Shown here piece after piece: positions 1 to 8,573 of a DNA stretch of 64,000 bases. Where the stretch lies: assembly GCA_049889095.1 (NCBI GenBank), contig JBLJFK010000001.1, one strand, 5' to 3'. The notes below the pieces were generated by a model. The model saw nothing but the letters and a program-made list of their open reading frames with translations. It did no database searches and was not told the origin of the DNA. Source of the DNA: Ewingella sp049889095 (GTDB lineage: Bacteria; Pseudomonadota; Gammaproteobacteria; Enterobacterales; Enterobacteriaceae). The position numbers were made by a program, and so were the translations under genes. Every line of letters begins with the position of its first letter. Positions within the stretch are counted from its first letter, which is position 1.

Positions 1-2
1 AT

Positions 3-1745
3 GAGTACCTGTTGCAAGAGCAGAAAGATGCGCTGGAAGTGATCACGTGGATAACGGAGCAAAACTGGTGCAGCGGTAACGTCGGTATGATGGGTAAATC
101 CTGGGGTGGTTTTAACTCGCTGCAGGTAGCGGCCCATCGCCCTGCGGCTCTTAAGGCGATTATTACCGTCTGCTCCACTGATGACCGCTACGCCGATGAC
201 ATTCACTACAAAGGTGGCTGCCTGCTCAACGATAATCTGTGGTGGGGAGGCATCATGCTGGCCTACCAGAGCCGCCCGGCCGATCCGGCCCTGGTGGGTG
301 ATGGCTGGTATAACGAATGGCTGCACCGTCTGGAGAACATGCCGTTCTTCCCGGCGCTGTGGATGGAACACCCGCTACGTGATCGCTACTGGCAACACGG
401 TTCCGTATGCGAAGACTGGTCGGCGATCCAATGTCCGGTCATGGCAATAGGTGGCTGGGCCGATGCTTACAGCAACGCTGTTTTTCGTCTGATGGACAGC
501 CTGAAGGTTCCGCGCCGCGCCATTATCGGCCCGTGGGCGCACGTGTACCCGCAGGACGGCACGCCGGAGCCGGCGATCGGTTTCTTACAGGAGGCGGTGC
601 GGTGGTGGGATCACTGGTTGAAAGGTGAAGACAACGATGCGATGGATGGCCCGATGATTCAGGCCTGGCAACAAGATAGTCAGCCGCCGTCAGCGCAGCG
701 CCCGGTAAGCAAAGGCCGGTGGGTAGGTTTTGATCGCGGTACTGCCAGTAATGTTAGCCACAGCCCTCGCTGGCTGTCCCGTGGTCAACTCAATACGCAG
801 CCGTACACGGATGCCGGTATCATCTCTCTGTGTTCTCCACAGAATCATGGCCTGATGTCAGGGGAATGGATGGGCGCGGGCGTGCTGGGTGAAACACCGC
901 CGGATCAGCGAGTTGACGACGGTAACGCCGAGATCTTCGACGGTGAGCCGCTGGCTGAACCGTTATCGATATTTGGTTTCCCGGAGTTCACCGTAGAGCT
1001 GAGCAGCGATAAACCGGCGGCCATGCTGTATGTACGCCTCTCGGACGTTTCGCCGGAGGGTGCGGTCAACCGTGTAACCCACGGCTGGCTCAACCTGACG
1101 CATCTGCAAGGCCATCATAAATCTGTACCGCTGGTACCGGGTGCGAAAGTGCGCGTACCGGTGCAGCTCGATGGTATCTCCCACCGCTTTGAAGCCGGTC
1201 ATCGCTTGCGTATTTCACTGGCTACCACTTATTGGCCGATGGTTTGGCCGATGGCCGAAGCAGCCACGCTGACCGTTGATCTGCACAGCGCCCAACTTTT
1301 ACTGCCAGTTTGTGAACAGCCGCTGCTGATTGATGGCCCGAACAAACAGCCAGAAAGCGCCGCACCAACGCCGCAAACCTTGCTGACTCAGGGCCGGGTT
1401 GACCGCTCAGTCAGTTATGATTTTCTGACGGACATCTGGGCCTGTGTGACCAACGGCGAAGGCGGCGTGTTTGGCGAAGGCGTGTACCGCTTCGACGATA
1501 TTGATACCACGGTGGATCACAACCTACGCCGCGAACTGAGCATCAACAACGCAGACCCACTTTCAGCCCGCTATTTACTCACGCAGACCATGAAAATAAG
1601 CTGCCCCGGCTGGCAGGTTGAAGCCGAGATCACACTGGATATGCACAGTGATCTGACACATTTCATCGTCAGCGGTGACATGGTGGTCAGTCTCAATGGT
1701 GAGGAGGAATTTACGAAGTATTGGCATGAACGGATTGCACGTTAA
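3..1745 (+). CDS. CocE/NonD-family (S15-type) hydrolase, 5' truncated by the window edge
   Basis: This is an alpha/beta-hydrolase of the CocE / X-Pro dipeptidyl-peptidase (S15) class, which hydrolyses esters or acyl-peptide-like bonds. The nucleophile elbow reads GKSWGG (Ser codon near position 99). It is followed by GGWADAYSN, which carries the likely acidic residue, and GPWAHVYP, which carries the likely catalytic His. The C-terminal half fits the beta-sandwich PepX_C domain. The frame is open upstream of the first possible start (Glu-Tyr-Leu codons at 3-11), so the N terminus lies outside the window. The stop overlaps the convergent HxlR gene by 4 bp. The true substrate cannot be told from sequence. 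Confidence 0.85.
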   Translation, partial: EYLLQEQKDALEVITWITEQNWCSGNVGMMGKSWGGFNSLQVAAHRPAALKAIITVCSTDDRYADDIHYKGGCLLNDNLWWGGIMLAYQSRPADPALVGDGWYNEWLHRLENMPFFPALWMEHPLRDRYWQHGSVCEDWSAIQCPVMAIGGWADAYSNAVFRLMDSLKVPRRAIIGPWAHVYPQDGTPEPAIGFLQEAVRWWDHWLKGEDNDAMDGPMIQAWQQDSQPPSAQRPVSKGRWVGFDRGTASNVSHSPRWLSRGQLNTQPYTDAGIISLCSPQNHGLMSGEWMGAGVLGETPPDQRVDDGNAEIFDGEPLAEPLSIFGFPEFTVELSSDKPAAMLYVRLSDVSPEGAVNRVTHGWLNLTHLQGHHKSVPLVPGAKVRVPVQLDGISHRFEAGHRLRISLATTYWPMVWPMAEAATLTVDLHSAQLLLPVCEQPLLIDGPNKQPESAAPTPQTLLTQGRVDRSVSYDFLTDIWACVTNGEGGVFGEGVYRFDDIDTTVDHNLRRELSINNADPLSARYLLTQTMKISCPGWQVEAEITLDMHSDLTHFIVSGDMVVSLNGEEEFTKYWHERIAR

Positions 1746-2188
1746 GCGTCAGGGGTAATCACGGCAATATCCTGATTCTCCAGCACCCGCCCGTCCTGCG
1801 CACGCAGCTCTATTTTGCGCAGTGGCTGGCGGTTTTTTGCGTCCACCAGATGGGTGCAAGGCTCATTATCTTCGAACAAATACTCACTGCCCCACTGTCC
1901 TAACGCCACCAGAATTGGCTGTAGCGCGATGCCTTTTTTGGTCAAGACATACTCCTGATAAGCAGAGCCATCCGACGCCGGTTCTACGCGTAAAATCCCT
2001 TCCGCCACCAGCGTTTTTAGCCGTGCGCTGAGGATATTTTTTGCCGCACCCAGGCTACGCTGAAGTTCACTGAACCGTGTTATGCCGCGCATGGCGTCAC
2101 GCACAATGAGCAGCGTCCACCAGTCACCGATCAAATCCAGCGCCCGTGCGGTCGGGCAGACGCTGTCTTCCAGTCGGGTTCTTTTCAT
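1742..2188 (-). CDS. HxlR-family winged-helix transcriptional regulator
   Basis: A 148-residue regulator with the HxlR signature: an N-terminal Cys in DSVCPTARAL (Cys11), then LIGDWWTLLIVRDAMRG and the recognition-helix region FSELQRSLGAAKNILSARLK. The N-terminal Cys is conserved in HxlR proteins, some of which are redox or aldehyde sensors. It starts at an ATG preceded by AGGAG. It is divergent from the SDR oxidoreductase starting at 2321, with about 130 bp between the two starts. In this family that arrangement usually means the regulator controls the neighbouring oxidoreductase. That link is inference. Confidence 0.9.
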   Translation of the reverse strand: MKRTRLEDSVCPTARALDLIGDWWTLLIVRDAMRGITRFSELQRSLGAAKNILSARLKTLVAEGILRVEPASDGSAYQEYVLTKKGIALQPILVALGQWGSEYLFEDNEPCTHLVDAKNRQPLRKIELRAQDGRVLENQDIAVITPDA

Positions 2189-2320
2189 TAAAAGGCTCCT
2201 GTGGCGATCGCAAAAAATGCGGTGGTCGAAAATCTGGTTGCATTATAGTACCCGCCTGCGTGATTATCATCTGGTTTCATAATTAAACCACTTTATTCCA
2301 CGACACCGAGGTAGCACTTC

Positions 2321-3118
2321 ATGGCTCAATCAACTTATTCCAAACCTGTCGCATTGATCACCGGCGCATCCAGCGGTATCGGTGCTACCTATGCTGACCG
2401 TCTGGCAAAACGCGGCTACGATCTGGTTCTGGTCGCCCGAGATAGCAAGCGCATGGAAACACTGGCAGCGTCGCTGCGCGATGCCTTCGGCGTTTCGATT
2501 GATATTCTTCCTGCTGACCTTACAAATCATGCTGACCTGTTGCGGGTGGAAGAGTATCTGCGCAGCCACCCTGCAATCTCCCTGTTGGTGAACAATGCCG
2601 GGGCTTCCCTGCCGGGCGGCTTCGAGACCAGCGATGCCGATGCCATCGACCATCTCATCCGCCTGAACGTGACATTAGTCGCTCGTCTGTCGCGTGTCGC
2701 CCTCGAGGGTTTGCTACACCATAAAAACGGCGCAATCATCAACATCTCGTCTGTTATGGCACTGGCACCAGAACTGAACGCGGCAGTATATTCGGCGACC
2801 AAAGCCTTTGTGCTGACTTTCTCGCAAACCTTGCAATGTGAATTGGCGCAAAGCGGCCTTTACGTGCAAGCAGTATTGCCAGCCGCCACCCGTACCGAGA
2901 TCTGGGAACGCAGTGGGCGCAGCCTGGATGATCTACCAGGTTTGATGGAAGTGGATGATCTGGTGGATGCCGCATTGATAGGCTTCGATCGTAAAGAGAA
3001 GATCACCATTCCACCATTGCAGGATGCAACGCAGTGGGAAGACTTTGAGACCGCTCGCCGCAACATGCTGCCGGGCTTTGCTCAGGCTCATCCGGGCAAA
3101 CGCTATAACGCCGAATAG
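2321..3118 (+). CDS. Short-chain dehydrogenase/reductase (SDR), classical type
   Basis: A 265-residue NAD(P)-dependent oxidoreductase. The cofactor-binding motif TGASSGIG lies at residues 14-21. The structural NNAG motif, the catalytic Ser in NISSVMA and the YSATK (YxxxK) active site follow in the normal order. Arg/Lys-rich positions after the second strand (VARDSKR) suggest NADP(H) preference. The start is supported by GAGG ahead of the ATG. It is divergent from the HxlR regulator and is probably controlled by it. The substrate is unknown. Confidence 0.9.
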   Translation: MAQSTYSKPVALITGASSGIGATYADRLAKRGYDLVLVARDSKRMETLAASLRDAFGVSIDILPADLTNHADLLRVEEYLRSHPAISLLVNNAGASLPGGFETSDADAIDHLIRLNVTLVARLSRVALEGLLHHKNGAIINISSVMALAPELNAAVYSATKAFVLTFSQTLQCELAQSGLYVQAVLPAATRTEIWERSGRSLDDLPGLMEVDDLVDAALIGFDRKEKITIPPLQDATQWEDFETARRNMLPGFAQAHPGKRYNAE

Positions 3119-3138
3119 TGCTCAATGATTCATTAGCC

Positions 3139-3954
3139 TTAAAGCAACGGCGTCCGTTCTCCCGGCGCTGTCTGCTCAATGTGCTGCTCCACTGTCGGTG
3201 CCAGTTTTTCAAACCCGCAGGCGGTAGCGGGATCAAACAGCGACAGAGATTCTATCTGATTAATCAGGATCACCTTGCGGAAGTTCAGCGCATTATTTGG
3301 CTCGGACACCGGCGTTATCCAGTGTTGTCGATAATACGCTGCATAGTTATGCTCGACCACCAGCTGCTGGGTTTGACGATCGCGGTAACCGCTGATCATC
3401 GGGATAACGACAACGTTATCCGTCGATGACGTTTCGCAGCGAGCTGTATGCACCATTCCAATATAGACCCGGTGTGAACTCAGCGTGATATACACCATGT
3501 CGCCCCGTTCCATGCATTGATACAAAATCCCTTCCACGCCGTTGGCACTGGTGAGCTGTTTGTATAACTGCTTGCGCCCGGCGGTATTGAGCCGAAGTCC
3601 CGGCGACCAAGTGGTGCGAAACAGGCACAGCATGACTGAAACGCAGAGCATAATAACCACCGGTGCCTGAATACCCAGGAAACTCCAGTTGATGAAGTCG
3701 CGGTGATAATGCACGTCCTGCCTCAGAGAGTGGATCTCCGGTAGGTGATTAATCGCCGACGAGATGCCCCACAGCAGTATATAGACAATGGCTATAGTCA
3801 GTACCCCTTGCAAAACGAAGATACAACCGTAGAGCGCCACCAGAAAGTAGACATCCCAACCAAAGGTGCGTTTAAGTTTGAAACGCGTTGAGATGTCGCG
3901 GGTGGTATACCAATAACCGCACACCATCAACACCATAAAAACTGCCGTTGCCAT
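3139..3954 (-). CDS. Uncharacterised inner-membrane protein with soluble C-terminal domain
   Basis: I do not recognise a named family. The 271-residue protein has three hydrophobic segments: residues about 1-14, 33-65, and 95-112 (PVVIMLCVSVMLCLF). A soluble domain follows. It contains a beta-rich stretch, VYITLSSHRVYIGMVH then VVVIPMISGYRDR, that resembles small modules seen in other uncharacterised membrane proteins. The ATG shares one base with the stop of the upstream 65-residue gene (TAATG), so the two are translationally coupled. It is convergent with the SDR gene at a 20-bp gap. Confidence 0.65.
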   Translation of the reverse strand: MATAVFMVLMVCGYWYTTRDISTRFKLKRTFGWDVYFLVALYGCIFVLQGVLTIAIVYILLWGISSAINHLPEIHSLRQDVHYHRDFINWSFLGIQAPVVIMLCVSVMLCLFRTTWSPGLRLNTAGRKQLYKQLTSANGVEGILYQCMERGDMVYITLSSHRVYIGMVHTARCETSSTDNVVVIPMISGYRDRQTQQLVVEHNYAAYYRQHWITPVSEPNNALNFRKVILINQIESLSLFDPATACGFEKLAPTVEQHIEQTAPGERTPLL

Positions 3955-4151
3955 TAAAGTACACTCATCTTTTTCACGTGACGGGTGAAGTCCTGTTGCA
4001 TTTGCTCATTGGCTGGATTCACCGATGCGATGCCGTTTTCATCGATGATAATGCGCTCCCCCTCTTCGAGGGTTTCCTGAATGTCGTTCGCAGTGAACAA
4101 CCCTAAAAATTTTTCCGGGCTGGAAAAGACTCGCATAAAGATTTTCAGCAT
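3954..4151 (-). CDS. Small protein of unknown function, coupled to the downstream membrane protein
   Basis: A 65-residue mainly soluble protein beginning MLKIFMRVFSSPEKF, followed by an acidic middle (DIQETLEEGERIIIDENG) and a basic C terminus. The start has a strong AAGGAG ribosome-binding site. Its stop codon overlaps the start of the 271-residue membrane protein by one base, which indicates a two-gene unit. No family was recognised. Its size and coupling suggest an accessory subunit, but this is inference. Confidence 0.6.
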   Translation of the reverse strand: MLKIFMRVFSSPEKFLGLFTANDIQETLEEGERIIIDENGIASVNPANEQMQQDFTRHVKKMSVL

Positions 4152-4256
4152 AACTGCTCCTTTGGATAGACATTCAGAGTAGCTAAGAAATCATGCAGTG
4201 TGACAAAAGAGACCAGATTTCGGATTTATTACTGGCAGGATGGCTATAGCGCAGCC

Positions 4257-4287
4257 AAAAAAAGGCACAGCATGACGCTGTGCCTTT
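4257..4287 (-). terminator. Rho-independent terminator of ansP
   Basis: An 11-bp perfect stem (AAAGGCACAGC / GCTGTGCCTTT, loop ATGAC on the plus strand) is followed on the minus strand by seven U residues. It lies about 33 bp after the ansP stop. Confidence 0.85.
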
Positions 4288-4319
4288 CGTACTTTTCATA
4301 TCTGCAAAAGCATCAACAG

Positions 4320-5801
4320 TTAGCTATTCTCTTCACTGGCATGATGCGCTTCTTCCTGAGCAGCCTGTTCAGCGTTAACTTCTTTGGCACGATTACGCAA
4401 ACCGTACCAGCCAAGCACCAGCAGGAGGATGACGACCGGGATGGTCGACACGGTGAAAGTGCCGTTCGGGTAGTCAAAGGCCATCAGCACTAATACGCTG
4501 ACAAGGAAACCCAGAGTCAGCCAGGAAGTGAACGGGGCCCACGGCATCTTAAAGGAGACCTCTTTGGCCTTGCCCTCTTTGATGGCTTTACGCAGTTTCA
4601 TCTGGCAAACGATGATAAAGGCCCACGAGCTAAGGATCCCCAGCGAAGCCACGTTGAGTACAATCTCAAACACCTGCGACGGTACGTAGTAGTTCAGCAC
4701 TACCCCGATGATATAGATACCCACAGTGACTAAGATCCCGGCGTAAGGCACCTGCTGCGAGTTCATTTTTGACATGAACTTCGGCGCAGAACCGCCCATC
4801 GACAGCGAGCGCAAAATACGCCCGGTGGAATAAAGACCGGAGTTGAGGCTCGAGAGCGCCGCGGTCAATACCACAATGTTCATGATGGTACCAATGTACG
4901 GCACGCCAAGTTTGCTGAAGAAGGTCACGAACGGGCTTTGACCTGCCTGATAAGCATTCCACGGCAGCAATAACACCAACAGCACCACGGACCCGACGTA
5001 AAACAGTGCAATACGCCAGATAACGCTGTTAATCGCTTTTGGCAATACGGTTTCAGGATCTTTGGTTTCCCCTGCAGCGGTTCCCACCAGCTCAATGGCC
5101 GCGAAGGCAAACACCACACCCTGCACCAGCACCAGCGCTGGTAACAAGCCATGCGGGAAGATACCGCCGTTTTCGGTGATCAAATGCAGGCCCGTGGCGT
5201 TGCCGGCAACTTCTTTACCCGTACCAAGCACCACTACGCCGACAATCAGGAACAGCATAATAGCCGCCACTTTGATCAGCGCAAACCAGAACTCCATTTC
5301 AGCAAACCACTTCACGCCGATCATGTTCATGGTGCCAACAATCGCCAGCGCGCCGAGGGCAAACATCCACTGAGGGACATCACCGAAGGTGCCCCAGTAA
5401 TGCATGTACAGCGCGACGGCGGTGATGTCCACGATGCCGGTCATCGCCCAGTTGAGAAAGTACATCCAGCCTGCGACATAGGAGGCTTTCTCACCGAGGA
5501 ACTCACGTGCATAAGAGACGAAGCTGCCGCTGGTCGGGCGGTGTAATACCAGCTCACCGAGCGCGCGGAGGATGAAGAAAGAGAAAATACCGCACACGGC
5601 ATACACAATCGCCAATGCCGGACCGGCCATTTGTAAACGCGCACCGGCTCCAAGGAATAAACCTGTCCCGATAGAACCACCGATCGCAATCATCTGAACC
5701 TGACGATTGCCCATGCTTTTTTGATACCCGTCGTCATGTGACTCCAACCAACGTCGCTTAGCGGCTTGCTTCTCTTCAGCAGACTTTCTATGTAATCGCA
5801 T
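4320..5801 (-). CDS. ansP: L-asparagine permease (APC family)
   Basis: A 493-residue amino-acid:proton symporter of the inner membrane, very close to E. coli AnsP. Diagnostic stretches include GNRQVQMIAIGGSIGTGLFLGAG near the start of TM1, LGELVLHRPTSGSFVSYARE, and LNSGLYSTGRILRSL. About twelve hydrophobic helices are visible, followed by a charged Glu/Ala-rich tail. I chose the ATG at 5801 rather than the upstream in-frame ATG at 5852. It has AGGA four bases upstream, and the protein then begins at the usual AnsP N terminus. The gene is monocistronic, ending in a strong terminator. Asparagine is the known substrate of the family member. Confidence 0.9.
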   Translation of the reverse strand: MRLHRKSAEEKQAAKRRWLESHDDGYQKSMGNRQVQMIAIGGSIGTGLFLGAGARLQMAGPALAIVYAVCGIFSFFILRALGELVLHRPTSGSFVSYAREFLGEKASYVAGWMYFLNWAMTGIVDITAVALYMHYWGTFGDVPQWMFALGALAIVGTMNMIGVKWFAEMEFWFALIKVAAIMLFLIVGVVVLGTGKEVAGNATGLHLITENGGIFPHGLLPALVLVQGVVFAFAAIELVGTAAGETKDPETVLPKAINSVIWRIALFYVGSVVLLVLLLPWNAYQAGQSPFVTFFSKLGVPYIGTIMNIVVLTAALSSLNSGLYSTGRILRSLSMGGSAPKFMSKMNSQQVPYAGILVTVGIYIIGVVLNYYVPSQVFEIVLNVASLGILSSWAFIIVCQMKLRKAIKEGKAKEVSFKMPWAPFTSWLTLGFLVSVLVLMAFDYPNGTFTVSTIPVVILLLVLGWYGLRNRAKEVNAEQAAQEEAHHASEENS

Positions 5802-6038
5802 TCGATCCTGTTCTCCAAAATGCCCGATGCCTGCTGATGTACTTACAGGCAAACGATTGCAGATGCTGACGTTTGCGCGGCTTTGCCGCTGTATTATTCT
5901 TAGCCTGATTAAATATCAGTATATTTACGGCGTTGGATGCTACCTTTTATGGACAAACGAGGCAAAAAAAAACGAAACCGTATTGTAAAATTGTGATCAG
6001 TCATAATTCATGAGAAAACTTTTTTACTGCAAAAAAAC

Positions 6039-6887
6039 TCATCTACCTTCAGCGCTGCGGCTCTCTTTTCGCACCCTTTCTATGTTGATCGACAGGTACA
6101 TGATCTCTTCAGTGCTGAGCTCCCGTTGGTAATGCGCCATAAGATAAGTACTTATTTTTTCGGCACAGGCCCAGGCTTTGGGATAGTTCTCTTTGACCGC
6201 CACGTGCAGCATCAGATCATCATCAGGGACCACCGAGCGGCTGAGCATTCGCTGAGAGAAGAATTTAAGATGAGTAACAAAACGCTGATAACTTAGAGTT
6301 TCCTCGTCATACTCCAGACTTAATTGGTACTTAACCATTTGCAGTATTTCTTGCATCACTTTAGTGATTTGCGTCACTTCCGCCATTTCACCGTTGAGCT
6401 GCGCGTTGACCAGATGCAGAGCAATAAATCCGGCTTCGTCAACCGGCAGACGGACCCCGAGCCGGGCGTCGATCATCTCCAGCGCTTCCAGCCCCAGAGC
6501 GTACTCTTTCGGATACAACCGCCGCGTTTCCCACAACAGCGCATTGCTGACAGGCACGCCCTGTTTTTGCCGTTCGATAGCGAAATTACAGTGATCGGTC
6601 AGCGCGATGTACAAATTTTCTTGTAACTTCCCCAGACGCTGGCTGGCCAACTGAATGATCTGGTCACACGTTGTCATAACGTCTATCGAGATATGCCCCA
6701 GTAACTCGGAAAGCCGGGCAACCAGTTGATCATTCTTCAGCGCGAAAACCTTCTCAATTTTACTGTCGTCTACGCTGTCACCTGCCTGTTTCTGAAAAGC
6801 CAGCCCACAGCCCATCACCACCTGCTCACGTAGCTGTTCGTCGAGCACCACCACCACATTATTATTAAGTATCTTGGCGATTTTCAT
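6039..6887 (-). CDS. bglG: BglG/LicT-family transcriptional antiterminator
   Basis: A 282-residue RNA-binding antiterminator. The CAT domain is residues 1-55 (MKIAKILNNNVVVVLDE). PRD1 carries His99 (TDHCN) and His158 (ALHLVN). PRD2 carries His206 (VTHLKFF), while its last position reads Asn268 (YLSIN), where many relatives have His. BglG proteins are phosphorylated by the cognate PTS permease; the unphosphorylated dimer binds a RAT hairpin and prevents termination. It is the last gene of the operon here and is preceded by its own RAT/terminator at 6905-6968, so it should be autoregulated separately. E. coli has bglG first, so this order is unusual. Confidence 0.9.
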   Translation of the reverse strand: MKIAKILNNNVVVVLDEQLREQVVMGCGLAFQKQAGDSVDDSKIEKVFALKNDQLVARLSELLGHISIDVMTTCDQIIQLASQRLGKLQENLYIALTDHCNFAIERQKQGVPVSNALLWETRRLYPKEYALGLEALEMIDARLGVRLPVDEAGFIALHLVNAQLNGEMAEVTQITKVMQEILQMVKYQLSLEYDEETLSYQRFVTHLKFFSQRMLSRSVVPDDDLMLHVAVKENYPKAWACAEKISTYLMAHYQRELSTEEIMYLSINIERVRKESRSAEGR

Positions 6888-6904
6888 TTGCGACCCCTGA
6901 AAAA

Positions 6905-6945
6905 CAAAAAAACCTGATCACCCGGACATTGGGGGATCAGGTTTT
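6905..6945 (-). terminator. RAT-controlled terminator in front of bglG
   Basis: An AACCTGATC / GATCAGGTT stem, extended by three C-G pairs, is followed on the minus strand by a run of U at 6905-6912. It overlaps the 3' part of the antiterminator-binding sequence, as in bgl/sac-type switches. Confidence 0.85.
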
Positions 6946-6968
6946 GCCTGCCGGAGCAGTGACAATCC
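6937..6968 (-). promoter_or_regulatory. RAT: BglG-binding antiterminator RNA, copy 2 (before bglG)
   Basis: Read on the minus strand it begins GGATTGTCACTGCTCC and ends GGCAAAACCTGA. This matches the E. coli bgl RAT (GGATTGTTACTGC...GGCAAAACC) at nearly every conserved position. It overlaps the left arm of the terminator, so folding is mutually exclusive. Confidence 0.9.
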
Positions 6969-7050
6969 AAACACGGACTTTAGCAGTTTTCGTAAGCGTC
7001 TCAACAGCCGCTTTGCACAAACGTGATGAGGATCGTCGCTGCCTGTGATT

Positions 7051-8439
7051 TTAGAAAGTGACGATGGCTTTCAGCCCGGTGACCCACGCATCCTGTGTCT
7101 CTTTAATTCCCGCCGGACGGTACCAATATTGCAGATCCGGTTGCAGGATTAACCAGGGCCTGACCTTAATTTGATAGTACAAATCAGCATTCACCGAATG
7201 TCCCGGCAGAGGATGGTAAAGCGGATTTCCATAATCATCCACTTGATCGACATTGTTGAGATTAATTTGATTTTGTCGGTAGTGATCGCTCATTTTGATG
7301 TAAGTGACGCCAAAACCCAGCCAGTCATCAGGACGCGCATCAAACAGACCGCGATAACGCATAGAAACCGCCTGCGAGTAATGGATGTAGTTGCTGCGCT
7401 GATCGCCCAGCCCGAGGCTATAGGAAACACTCATCCCCCGATTCGGATCCCCGTCCCTCTGCGTGATCTGCTGGTTAAAACCGGTATACATAAACCAGGT
7501 CCGGTCGTGGTTGTTATATCCTGCGAGGTCGGTCGCGCCGTTACTTTGGGACTTGCCCTCTGACAAGTCTTGCTGCGGTGCATTGGTAAACAACACTCCG
7601 AGATTATAAATACCGGGCAAACCGTTGACCGTTGTTTTCAATTCCGCCTCGACCGGCAGCAGAAAACCTTTGCTGCCTTTGGTTGACCAGCTCCAGGCAT
7701 GGCTACGCGCCGGTGCCTGTGGGTTTTGTTCCAATACGCCCGTTTTCAAGGTCAGCTCAGGCGTTAATTTATACTGAACAGTTGTTCCCCAGTAATGTAC
7801 ATTCCAGTTGTACCAGGTCAGTGAGTTCGCCGATTTCCCGCCGCATTGGCTCAGTAACTGAAAGTCGCAAGGAATGATTTGGTCAAAGTCCTGATTTTTA
7901 TTCATCATACCGATACGCCAGTGCAGACGGCGAGCGTCAAAACTACGGGCAAAGGTCAGCCAGCCAAGACGGGTGATCGACTGTCCTCCCCAACTTTCCT
8001 GGGCAATATCATTGAATGAGACGCGCGGGTCCTGCGTGCGTTCGGTGGTCATATTATCGTTGTGATTACGATTAACAATATTTCCCTCAATGGCCGCATC
8101 AGGAATACCGGTCCACATTTCCAAATCCTGAGTAAACGTTAGAGAGAACTGATCAATATAGGCGGTCTTTTTATTATGGTTATATCCGCCCCCGGCGTTA
8201 TAAGCAGATTCACTCAGATAGCCCAGATTATAATGGAAACCGTTATTTTCCAGGATCGGACGAATACCCAGCATATCCCCTAACATGCCTTCCGGCTGAC
8301 TTTCAAAACCCAGTACAGTGCCGCTCCAGGTAGGTTCTCCATGCGCGTATAAAGGCATTGCCAGACAACCCGCTATTATCGCCGCGGCTCGTATTTTACT
8401 GAAGTCAGGAATAAGTGTTTTTGGAATAGGCTTCATCAT
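7051..8439 (-). CDS. bglH: Carbohydrate-specific outer-membrane porin, BglH/LamB type
   Basis: This outer-membrane beta-barrel of the LamB/BglH class carries aryl-beta-glucosides across the outer membrane. The signal peptide runs from MMKPIPKTL to a cleavage near LYAHGEP. The mature part has typical porin alternation, the WTGIPDAAIEGNIVNRNHND region and a C-terminal Phe. I chose the ATG at 8439 because AAGG lies just upstream and the signal peptide starts there; the longer frame to 8508 adds a non-signal-like extension. It lies between bglB and the bglG RAT, so it is the third gene of the operon. Confidence 0.85.
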   Translation of the reverse strand: MMKPIPKTLIPDFSKIRAAAIIAGCLAMPLYAHGEPTWSGTVLGFESQPEGMLGDMLGIRPILENNGFHYNLGYLSESAYNAGGGYNHNKKTAYIDQFSLTFTQDLEMWTGIPDAAIEGNIVNRNHNDNMTTERTQDPRVSFNDIAQESWGGQSITRLGWLTFARSFDARRLHWRIGMMNKNQDFDQIIPCDFQLLSQCGGKSANSLTWYNWNVHYWGTTVQYKLTPELTLKTGVLEQNPQAPARSHAWSWSTKGSKGFLLPVEAELKTTVNGLPGIYNLGVLFTNAPQQDLSEGKSQSNGATDLAGYNNHDRTWFMYTGFNQQITQRDGDPNRGMSVSYSLGLGDQRSNYIHYSQAVSMRYRGLFDARPDDWLGFGVTYIKMSDHYRQNQINLNNVDQVDDYGNPLYHPLPGHSVNADLYYQIKVRPWLILQPDLQYWYRPAGIKETQDAWVTGLKAIVTF

Positions 8440-8573
8440 TATAACCTTGTTGAAGATTTTATTATTTTGCCAATTCGCAAGCATAAGGTGCCCTGCGAAA
8501 TATCGCATTTGTTTTTATATTTTTATAAGAGCGGCTTAATTAAGGGAATTAAATAAGCCGCGAGGATGATTAA

